Virus record (IMG/VR): IMGVR_UViG_3300008113_000020
Location: 57,284 to 121,283 of that record
Length of the DNA stretch: 64,000 bases
DNA from: a virus
Reading direction: 5' to 3' (one strand)
Below the pieces are notes generated by a model. The model had not been told where the DNA came from and did no database searches. It saw only the letters and a program-made list of their open reading frames with translations. Position numbers and translations under genes: made by a program. Position 1 is the first letter of the stretch; the number at the start of each line of letters is the position of its first letter. Positions 58,057 through 64,000 of this stretch are shown here, piece by piece.

Positions 58057-59262
58057 TTATTTTAACTTACTCATTAAGTCCTTCATTCTTCTGAATTGTG
58101 GGTTTTCATAAGCTTTTGACTCTGCCAACATTTCTTGTGAAGATGAGCTTGAAGGAGTAGTTGCAATTTTTTCAACAACAGACTCGGTTACTGGTTTTTT
58201 AGTTTCAAGTTCTGCTTTGATAGAATTGTATAGATTTTTAGATTCGTTTATAGTTGAAATTGAATCAAATCTTTTTAAAATATTCAATTTCTCCTGTTTT
58301 GTAGTTGAATGTTCAGTAAATAAACGTGTTGCATAAGCAAGATTAGCATTAAACACAGCAACTTCATTAAGTTTTTCTTTGAAAAGAACTAAAGCTTTTT
58401 TGTATTCAGAATTTTGCTTTTTAAGATTCTCAACCTCTTCGTTGATTGCTCCAGCAGCAAATACTTTCTTACTTTTTAAACCAGCTCTATCAGATCCACC
58501 CTTATCACCATGTTTATTCCATTTGGTTCTAGCAGCTTCTGTCGCTTCAACCTCCATAGCATCTTCTTCAGCCATTTCCGATTCTTTTTCAGAATCTTCA
58601 ACGTCTTCGTCATCTAATTCGATTTCGTAAACAGTTTCTTCGCTACCGTCCTCACCTTCTGCAACTTCTTCAATAGACTCTTCCTCATTCCAGTCTTCAG
58701 GTATTTCAATTTCTTCTTCTTCAGAAACTTCACCTTCTTCCTCTTCTTCGGATTCGTCTAATTTAATGATGTATTCATCGTCCTCATCTTTAAGTTCGAT
58801 GTTGTTACCATCTTTTTTAACAACTATACCATCTTCATCAGACATAGCTTTGAAAACTTTTAAAACTTCCTCATCAGAAGCTCCTGTCATATCAAGCATA
58901 TCATCATCAGCTGGCTCGCCCATTGATGGCATATCATCCATTGCTGGAGATTCGTCATCAACATTTTTTGATGGTTCATCATTTATCGAGGGTATTTCAT
59001 CATCATCAGCTTCCTCAGCATCATCTTCCTCTTCTTCATCGGAAGCTGGCTGTTCTGACATGTCTTTTGATTCCTCTTCTTCAGGATTCATAGCTTCTTC
59101 TTCAGCAGCTACTTCTTCCTCTTCTTCTTCTGACTCTTTAAGCAACTCATTTAGTTCTTGCTTCATTACTGAAGAAAGTATACCTTTTGCATTTTGCTTT
59201 ACTGCTTCTTCAAGTGTATTAACTTGAAGCAACGCTTGTTCTAGAATAGATTTTTCGGTCAT
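58057..59262 (-). CDS. 22: prohead core scaffold protein, gp22-like
   Basis: The 401-residue protein is strongly acidic from about residue 42 to 235, with long Glu/Asp runs. Both ends are helical: TEKSILEQALLQVNTLEEAV at the start, and EEVENLKKQNSEYKKALVLF, NANLAYATRLFTEHSTTKQ and RRMKDLMSKL at the end. This layout and the position between gp23 and gp21 identify it as the internal scaffold that is cut up by the protease before DNA packaging. It is longer than T4 gp22 (269 aa). The GAAs and GACs of the acidic region produce long serine-rich shadow ORFs on the other strand. Confidence 0.85.
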   Translation of the reverse strand: MTEKSILEQALLQVNTLEEAVKQNAKGILSSVMKQELNELLKESEEEEEEVAAEEEAMNPEEEESKDMSEQPASDEEEEDDAEEADDDEIPSINDEPSKNVDDESPAMDDMPSMGEPADDDMLDMTGASDEEVLKVFKAMSDEDGIVVKKDGNNIELKDEDDEYIIKLDESEEEEEGEVSEEEEIEIPEDWNEEESIEEVAEGEDGSEETVYEIELDDEDVEDSEKESEMAEEDAMEVEATEAARTKWNKHGDKGGSDRAGLKSKKVFAAGAINEEVENLKKQNSEYKKALVLFKEKLNEVAVFNANLAYATRLFTEHSTTKQEKLNILKRFDSISTINESKNLYNSIKAELETKKPVTESVVEKIATTPSSSSSQEMLAESKAYENPQFRRMKDLMSKLK

Positions 59263-59281
59263 CTTTTTATTTGATTTACTA

Positions 59282-59289
59282 TATAAATA
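59282..59289 (-). promoter_or_regulatory. late-type promoter box TATTTATA before gp22
   Basis: On the minus strand ATATTTATATAGT ends 19 nt before the ATG at 59262. It could start the gp22-gp23 transcript that ends at 56233-56258. Confidence 0.5.
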
Positions 59290-59300
59290 TGCGTATAATC

Positions 59301-59340
59301 AAAAAAATCTACTTCTCAATATTGAAAAGAATGATTTTTT
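59301..59340 (-). terminator. weak AT-rich terminator after the prohead protease gene
   Basis: On the minus strand AAAAAATC-ATTCTTTTCAATATTGAGAAGTA-GATTTTTT: the outer 8-bp AT-rich stem encloses an inner 6-bp CTTTTC/GAGAAG stem. A T run follows. It lies 14 nt after the gp21 stop and just before the gp22 promoter box; it is AT-rich, so termination may be partial. Confidence 0.45.
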
Positions 59341-59353
59341 CTCGTTTTTATTA

Positions 59354-60043
59354 TTATTTTGTTAAAAAAGAATCTAGTTTACCCATTAGTTTTTTCATCC
59401 TATCTTCAACGACCGGTCTTTCTTCAACAGTTTCGTTGAACTTATCCTTATCATTAATATCTTGGAATACATATGCACCAGGTGTTGATGGTGAAGACAC
59501 TAAGTCAAAACAAACTAACTCAAAATCGTCTTGTACAATATTTTGACCTTTAATTTGTTTTAATGATCCAACCCCTCTAGATGATATACCTAGAGTAACC
59601 CCATTTAGTATTAGCATAGCCGCCTGGTCTCCCTTGCAGCTAACTATACCCATTTTTTTCCAACCAGGTGATGTTAAAATTTTTATTTTACCCATTAAGG
59701 TTTTTCCTTCCCACCACGTTTCTAAAATTGTGTGAGAAACTCTATCAAGATCGATTAGAGATGAGGATGGGTGATTTAATTCGTTTAATGCAGATCCCTT
59801 TTTTATAATTGTTTGGTATTTTTCATTTTCCCTTTTTAATAAATTTTCAGGGTAAATTCTACCATTTTTATTTGGGGTATCAAACTTTTGTAAAACAGCA
59901 TACAGAATAAGGTCCTGATCGGTATCCTTATTCTGCATTTCTGTAATAATATTCTTGTTTTTATAATCTTCGGGTGATATGTGACCAGCATCATATTCAA
60001 TCAAAATGCCTTTACCCGTTTCATTTGGTCCCAATACTTTCAT
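59354..60043 (-). CDS. 21: prohead core protease, gp21-like
   Basis: This serine protease matures the prohead, cutting gp23 and gp22. The 229-residue protein has the His and Ser regions of the family: LNELNHPSSS (H91) and the nucleophile region VTLGISSRGVGSL (S154 or S155). DRVSHTILETWWEGKTLMGK between them and the hydrophobic strands FELVCFDLVSSPSTPGAY also fit. Length equals that of T4 gp21 (212 aa) within a few residues. The C-terminal 30 residues are basic and may be self-cleaved. A late box lies upstream at 60066-60073. Confidence 0.9.
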   Translation of the reverse strand: MKVLGPNETGKGILIEYDAGHISPEDYKNKNIITEMQNKDTDQDLILYAVLQKFDTPNKNGRIYPENLLKRENEKYQTIIKKGSALNELNHPSSSLIDLDRVSHTILETWWEGKTLMGKIKILTSPGWKKMGIVSCKGDQAAMLILNGVTLGISSRGVGSLKQIKGQNIVQDDFELVCFDLVSSPSTPGAYVFQDINDKDKFNETVEERPVVEDRMKKLMGKLDSFLTK

Positions 60044-60065
60044 TTATAGATATATTAATATATCA

Positions 60066-60073
60066 TATAAATA
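60066..60073 (-). promoter_or_regulatory. late-type promoter box TATTTATA before gp21
   Basis: On the minus strand GTATTTATATGATA ends 22 nt before the ATG at 60043, in the gap after the 142-aa gene. Confidence 0.5.
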
Positions 60074-60087
60074 CAAGCATTTTTGAA

Positions 60088-60516
60088 TCAAATCTTAGAT
60101 TTGCTAAAATTGAACAAGCTTTTGTCAGATAAACACTTTTCAATTGAAGAATAAAGAAAGGTTTTTAATATTGATTTAATACTCTGAGATTTTACATCAA
60201 AAAAATTATCAACAAATAATGTGATCTCTAAATTCATAAAAGATCTCTTATTCATTTTTATCCCCTTTGTTCTAATATCAAGATCAACTATACTTTCTTT
60301 TTTAAAATAACCATTAAAATCGTGTGTTCTTATTAGTTCTTTTATAGATTTCCTAGCAAAAGAAATTGTTTTGTCAAAATCTAATTCTTCGTTTTCAGGT
60401 TCAACCCAAGCATTTAATTTTAAGTAAATGGTTTTTAAATTTTTAAAGTCTACAGTACCATAACCAATTTTTACTTCTTTATAATCCCCTAGAGGAATAT
60501 ATTTCCCGATTTTCAT
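60088..60516 (-). CDS. hypothetical protein in the head block
   Basis: The 142-residue protein has KIGKYIPLGDYKEVKIGYGT, DFKNLKTIYLKLNAWVEPEN, FARKSIKELIRTHDF and a strand FMNLEITLFVDNFFDVK. It is mixed alpha/beta with no family I know. It sits between gp21 and the 247-aa gene, in the place where T4 has small prohead core genes (67, 68), but the sequence does not resemble them. Its upstream gap holds TATAAATA, the reverse of the usual box direction, at 60535-60542. Confidence 0.65.
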   Translation of the reverse strand: MKIGKYIPLGDYKEVKIGYGTVDFKNLKTIYLKLNAWVEPENEELDFDKTISFARKSIKELIRTHDFNGYFKKESIVDLDIRTKGIKMNKRSFMNLEITLFVDNFFDVKSQSIKSILKTFLYSSIEKCLSDKSLFNFSKSKI

Positions 60517-60598
60517 TAACTTTTTACATAATTTTATTTATATTATGGTGTAGTATAATAATAACTAAAAATTTTTAATTTTCCAAAAAATTGTATTA

Positions 60599-60606
60599 TA
60601 TTTATT
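60599..60606 (+). promoter_or_regulatory. late-type box TATTTATT, 4 nt before the bS21 gene
   Basis: ATATTTATTTTATATG: the box ends 4 nt before the ATG at 60611. It is in the short-spacing group, so bS21 is probably made late from a nearly leaderless mRNA. Confidence 0.5.
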
Positions 60607-60610
60607 TTAT

Positions 60611-60805
60611 ATGATTATAATTGACTTAAAAAAAGAAAAAAACATTGAGTCTGCTTTAAGAACTTACAAATATAAAGTTCAAAGAATAAAGCAGGTTCAA
60701 AAGTTAAGGGAGAGACAAGAATTTGTCAAACCATCAGTAAAAAGGCGCGCTGAAATTCGCAAAGCGATATATGTGCAAAAAATCAAAAATGGTCTCGATA
60801 ATTAA
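60611..60805 (+). CDS. rpsU: phage-encoded ribosomal protein bS21
   Basis: The 64-residue protein has the bS21 pattern over its whole length: IIIDLKKEKNIESALRTYKY, then QKLRERQEFVKPSVKRRAEI and RKAIYVQKIKNG. The 'IExALRxxK' and 'LRxRxxFxKPSVKRR' parts are the family signature, and the 'RAxIxKAxYxQ' end is typical of Bacteroidota bS21. bS21 binds the small ribosomal subunit near the anti-Shine-Dalgarno end of 16S rRNA. The gene is a single plus-strand insert in the minus-strand head block and overlaps the 247-aa gene only by its stop codon (TTAA). It may replace host bS21 on ribosomes. Confidence 0.85.
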   Translation: MIIIDLKKEKNIESALRTYKYKVQRIKQVQKLRERQEFVKPSVKRRAEIRKAIYVQKIKNGLDN

Positions 60806-61545
60806 TCAAGACCATTTTTTAATTCTATCAATCTGAAGTAATTTAATCTGGAAACTTCTTTTGTGTTAACTTCTTGTTTAACTCTATTAAGTTTTTCGTT
60901 CATTTCTTTGTCATTCGATTCTACTAAAAGACCTTCAATTTTATTATTGATACCTTCTTTCAGTTCGGTTGTTTTAACAACAAGCTCATCATTTGATAAT
61001 GACATAATATCTTTAAATTCTTTCTTTTGTTCTTCGTTTAAATTATTAGAATATAAAACATTAAAATTGTTTGCCAATACCCCGTAAAGAAGACTTTCAT
61101 TAACAGTAAAAGGCTCATTACCTTTTGTTGCAATATCTTTTTTCTTTGTTAAATGCTCAACTAATTTCTTTTTCGCGACAACTTTGCTTTCAATATTTGA
61201 TAATGTATCTTTTGAAAATAGTTGATCCAAAGACTCGTATAATTCATTACTATCTGAAGATATATTACCTAATTTTTTATCTAGTTTTTTACAAAAATCA
61301 GTAATTTCACTAATTGTTGATTGGCTATTTACCATATTCTCCAACCCCTCAATATATAGCTTTGCGGTTTCTTTATCCTCAATATATTTGTTTTCGATCT
61401 CCTCATAAAACAAATACATCTCTTTGAACTTCTTGTTCTCAAGTACGGTTTTAATAATATCTTTTATTTCAGATTTATTCTTGCTGCCGTATGATTCGGT
61501 CAACTTCTTTAACAGTTTAGTTTTAATGATACCAACTTTGCTCAT
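60802..61545 (-). CDS. hypothetical helical protein between portal and protease genes
   Basis: The 247-residue protein is nearly all helix and Lys/Glu-rich: KTKLLKKLTESYGSKNKSEI, KEMYLFYEEIENKYIEDKE, KKLVEHLTKKKDIATKGN and LYGVLANNFNVLYSNNLNEE. It starts 2 nt after the portal gene stop, so it is in the same transcript. The position and helical make-up suggest a core or scaffold component of the prohead, but I recognise no family. Its stop shares TTAA with the bS21 gene on the other strand. Confidence 0.7.
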   Translation of the reverse strand: MSKVGIIKTKLLKKLTESYGSKNKSEIKDIIKTVLENKKFKEMYLFYEEIENKYIEDKETAKLYIEGLENMVNSQSTISEITDFCKKLDKKLGNISSDSNELYESLDQLFSKDTLSNIESKVVAKKKLVEHLTKKKDIATKGNEPFTVNESLLYGVLANNFNVLYSNNLNEEQKKEFKDIMSLSNDELVVKTTELKEGINNKIEGLLVESNDKEMNEKLNRVKQEVNTKEVSRLNYFRLIELKNGLD

Positions 61546-61547
61546 TT

Positions 61548-63344
61548 TTATTGGTTTAATATGTCTTTTAATTTATTTTCTATTTCATAAATATTCTTCT
61601 TAGCTTTATCTAGATCAAATAAATCTGAAATGTCGTCACTTTCTCCTAGAATATTATTCATTTTTATTTTTCTACTTTCACTTAATGGTTCTGCTGGTGC
61701 TGAATCGCCGCCCCCTGATGGTGGTGGTGATGTCATATCCATTCCAGAATCCCCACCCTCAGCTGCTGCCGCATCTACTTTTGCTCTTTCTTCTTCTGGT
61801 ATACCATACTTAGAATCTACCTCATCAAATACACCAGATCTTGGGATGATCTTAGCTGTATTTGTTAATTCAGCCCCCATAGCTCTTTCAAGTCTTTGTT
61901 GCTGAAGATCAAGTATAACTTCATTATCACTCATACCCAAGATATTTTTCTTAGCCCAAGTATGTGAAACAGGTAGAATACCAACTTGTGATTGATCCGA
62001 AGTGGCGTCTTTGTAAAGTGTCACCTTTTCTTTCCATTGCTCAATCTTTAATAGATCCGCTTGTGAAGATGGATTAGTTAAACCTAATGTAAAGTTTTCT
62101 AATTCGTCTTCTAAACCTAAAAGATATAAGTGAATTAATGCTATTTTATTTAATTCTTGAACTAAAGATTTTTGAACTCTATTAATTGTTCTTGCAAAAC
62201 GAATGTCCATTAATGCAAGATTTTTACCGTCGCCAACAACTTCTTCAAAACCTAAAAACGCTTTAGGTATTCTAAGTGCAGCTAATAGTTTCTTTTGAAT
62301 ATACTCAATATCGGCAATCTCGCCTAAGTTTTGTGCTCCTGCTAAAGTCTCAATTGGACTAGGTGCAGCTGGATCACGAACTGGTATAAAATAATCTTGA
62401 TCAATAGCCATCTGATTATATCTCATATCGACTTGACCATTTCTTTGGTCAACAACAGTGTCTCTTTTGAATTTACTTGCAACACGTTGTACATATGCTT
62501 CAATATCTTTATCATCCATGTTACCAACAAACACCTTAAACACTCTTCTTTCGGGCGCTCTTGATGTTCTATAAATCAACATAGCATCTTCAGCTAAAAG
62601 TAATTGTTTCCAAATTCTTCTAACTTTATCTAACATTGATGTACCATAAGGAAGTTTTCTATCATCTCCTAATAATCTAAAATGAGCTACTTCCCATGAT
62701 TGAAATTCCATGTCTTTGTTTTTCCATGTAAAACGCAATTCACGAATTGGCATTCTAATTTCACCTTGATTAGGTGTTCTTGTTTGAGCTCCCTCCCATC
62801 TTTCAATTTCAATATTTGGTAATTGCTGACAACCAACAACCCCCTTTTCTGGATCACTTTTTAAGTAAACAAAGTTATCACCATACTTACATAAGTTTCT
62901 AGCCCACATTTGAAGATTGGTGTTTATATCCAACCTATTTTCAAATAAATCTGTTAAAATATTTTTTACTCGCGTAGATTCTGAATAAACGCTTAAGATA
63001 GTCCCTTTTTCTGATATTGTTGTAGACTCTTCAGAATATATATCCAAAGCGGCTGATATCTCAGGAGTAAATTCCATCGACTCAAAATCATAATACGCTG
63101 CCAATCTATTTGGTTCGTAATAAACAGACTGATTATATAATGAATTATCTAATTTAGTCCATTTATCAAAAAGAAATTGCGATTGCTGCGCTTGCAGTTT
63201 CGCCTTTTCAAATTCAACTGGATCATCCGTTTTTAATAACTCTTCTCTTGAAAAATTAAAGGAAGGTGGATTTTGATCCCCTTTGTTTTGAAACCCAAAT
63301 ACTTTGGTTAACCTCTGATAAATGGTCAAGTCTTGATTCGCCAT
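61548..63344 (-). CDS. 20: portal protein, gp20-like
   Basis: The 598-residue portal forms the ring at the special head vertex through which DNA enters. Typical segments are PNRLAAYYDFESMEFTPEIS, ALDIYSEESTTISEKG, QMWARNLCKYGDNFVYLKSD, DKVRRIWKQLLLAEDAMLIY, RAPERRVFKVFVGNMDDKDI and AFLGFEEVVGDGKNLALMDI, followed by ARTINRVQKSLVQEL. The length is slightly above T4 gp20 (524 aa). The C-terminal 90 residues include a Gly/Ser/Pro-rich linker (residues 528-558) and a helix. A TATTTATA box ends 4 nt before the ATG. Confidence 0.92.
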   Translation of the reverse strand: MANQDLTIYQRLTKVFGFQNKGDQNPPSFNFSREELLKTDDPVEFEKAKLQAQQSQFLFDKWTKLDNSLYNQSVYYEPNRLAAYYDFESMEFTPEISAALDIYSEESTTISEKGTILSVYSESTRVKNILTDLFENRLDINTNLQMWARNLCKYGDNFVYLKSDPEKGVVGCQQLPNIEIERWEGAQTRTPNQGEIRMPIRELRFTWKNKDMEFQSWEVAHFRLLGDDRKLPYGTSMLDKVRRIWKQLLLAEDAMLIYRTSRAPERRVFKVFVGNMDDKDIEAYVQRVASKFKRDTVVDQRNGQVDMRYNQMAIDQDYFIPVRDPAAPSPIETLAGAQNLGEIADIEYIQKKLLAALRIPKAFLGFEEVVGDGKNLALMDIRFARTINRVQKSLVQELNKIALIHLYLLGLEDELENFTLGLTNPSSQADLLKIEQWKEKVTLYKDATSDQSQVGILPVSHTWAKKNILGMSDNEVILDLQQQRLERAMGAELTNTAKIIPRSGVFDEVDSKYGIPEEERAKVDAAAAEGGDSGMDMTSPPPSGGGDSAPAEPLSESRKIKMNNILGESDDISDLFDLDKAKKNIYEIENKLKDILNQ

Positions 63345-63348
63345 ACTA

Positions 63349-63356
63349 TATAAATA
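63349..63356 (-). promoter_or_regulatory. late-type box TATTTATA, 4 nt before the portal gene
   Basis: On the minus strand GTATTTATATAGTATG: the box ends 4 nt before the ATG at 63344. It lies in the 44-nt gap after the terminase gene. Confidence 0.5.
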
Positions 63357-63388
63357 CTATTCTATTTAATCTAATTAAAATTTAAGGA

Positions 63389-64000
63389 TTAATCAACCCT
63401 TTTTTTGCCACCAAACAACCATGAATATTGATTATATTGTTCTTTAGCGGGTACATTGGATGTAGATGACTTGGCATATGGTGAACTATCTATTTGCATC
63501 ATCCCTACTTGATCAAAAGAAGTGCCATAAGAATATACGTTACTCTGCGGTGCTTCATATGTTCTTTCTGACATCACCCAAGATTCAAGCATAGCTTTAT
63601 TCTGTTGTTCGTTTCTTTTAAGTTGTGTAAATGATATGTCACCGGCGTACATTGCAATAGCAATACTCATAATCGCGTCATCATGAGCTCCTTTCATGTG
63701 ATTTGGTTTACCATTAATATAAACGAATGTATTAAGTTCATTTAGTAACCTGTGTGACCTGATTATAAAATCGTGTCTTAATTGTTCTTCAAAACAAGCA
63801 ACTATTTGAGTTCTTTTGTTATTAAAGTTTATACCAGGTATTTTTTCCAACGCTTTATGATTGTATTCCCACATATTCTTTGTGTTAAACCCATCAATAA
63901 ACAAATCCCTATAATTCATCTCCTGCAACTTCCTTGATGTTGCTACACCCATTCCTCCTGTTATATCAATAACAATGAACGCGTTATAAAGAATACCCCA
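63389..64000 (-). CDS. 17: large terminase subunit, gp17-like, C-terminal part
   Basis: The right edge of the window cuts this gene; 203 residues of its C-terminus are present. The reading frame is open to base 64000, so the apparent ATG at 63952 is internal. The fragment covers part of the nuclease domain: FIVIDITGGMGVATSRKLQE, DLFIDGFNTKNMWEYN, then EEQLRHDFIIRSHRLLNEL and the metal-site region KGAHDDAIMSIAIAMYAGD, where one of the catalytic acids lies. The C-terminal 70 residues are polar and end WLFGGKKRVD. The ATPase half lies outside. It packages DNA through the portal encoded next. Confidence 0.88.
   Translation of the reverse strand, partial: WGILYNAFIVIDITGGMGVATSRKLQEMNYRDLFIDGFNTKNMWEYNHKALEKIPGINFNNKRTQIVACFEEQLRHDFIIRSHRLLNELNTFVYINGKPNHMKGAHDDAIMSIAIAMYAGDISFTQLKRNEQQNKAMLESWVMSERTYEAPQSNVYSYGTSFDQVGMMQIDSSPYAKSSTSNVPAKEQYNQYSWLFGGKKRVD

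Noticed and set aside
58766-59227. 153-aa serine-rich plus-strand ORF inside gp22
   Set aside because: It is the reverse-strand shadow of the acidic Glu/Asp-rich scaffold gene; the composition is an artefact of those codons.
60535-60542. TATAAATA in T4 orientation before the 142-aa minus-strand gene
   Set aside because: Single case in this direction; may be chance in AT-rich DNA, so not listed as a promoter.
60863-61087. 74-aa plus-strand ORF after bS21
   Set aside because: Hydrophobic/Ser-rich antisense shadow of the helical 247-aa gene.
63389-63952. 187-aa complete gene at the right edge
   Set aside because: The frame stays open upstream to base 64000 and reads terminase nuclease sequence, so the ATG at 63952 is internal.

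Overview
The window is part of the genome of a T4-like contractile-tailed phage (myovirus). It holds recognisable relatives of T4 gp41, UvsX, gp32, RNase H/FEN, gp43, gp13, gp15, gp17, gp18, gp19, gp20, gp21, gp22, gp23, gp53 and gp55, and a gp25-like start at the left edge. The sequence is AT-rich, nearly every gene starts with ATG, and Shine-Dalgarno sites are mostly missing. The host is probably a member of the Bacteroidota. The best evidence is a small phage-encoded ribosomal protein bS21 (60611-60805) of the Bacteroidota type; a DUF4494-like protein (43124-43354) and the weak Shine-Dalgarno sites agree. No tRNA, CRISPR array, integrase or insertion sequence was seen. No gene-free stretch exceeds 300 bases; the longest, 24381-24674, is described.

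Layout. (1) 1-89, minus: start of a gp25-like baseplate gene, cut by the window edge. (2) 127-8549, minus: one DNA-metabolism operon running ssb, uvsX, FEN nuclease, an unknown, the replicative helicase, nrdB and nrdA. It ends in a GC-rich, apparently pseudoknotted 3' region and a UUCG terminator. (3) 8588-9872, minus: a short unit of three small genes with its own late-type promoter and terminator. (4) 9899-29549, minus: the tail block, with two giant baseplate proteins (1940 and 1601 aa), a gp53-like wedge protein, the tape measure, a gp26-like assembly protein with a probable +1 frameshift, tail tube, sheath, gp15-like and neck proteins. A small ribbon-helix-helix-like gene lies on the plus strand inside it. 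(5) 29601-32509, plus: an SNF2/UvsW-type helicase and neck protein gp13. (6) 32506-38282, minus: family B DNA polymerase and three fibre or baseplate-like proteins. (7) 38315-55898, plus: virion proteins of unknown role, a tandem-repeat protein, three glycosyltransferases, dUTPase, PhoH, degenerate HD and HAD proteins, the gp55-like late sigma factor, and hub/spike proteins. (8) 55879-64000, minus: the head block in T4 order (gp23, gp22, gp21, two unknowns, gp20, gp17), with bS21 inserted on the plus strand.

How it works together. Block 2 supplies nucleotides, replication and recombination. The late sigma (48095-48793) probably reads a recurrent box, TATTTATA or TATTTATT on the coding strand, found just upstream of about 20 mostly virion genes. 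In nine of them the box ends only 3-5 nt before the ATG, which suggests leaderless late mRNAs. The phage bS21 would fit a strategy of altering host translation initiation. Other notable points are a near-perfect parS (ParB-binding) sequence between the tube and gp26-like genes, and the structured RNA after nrdA.
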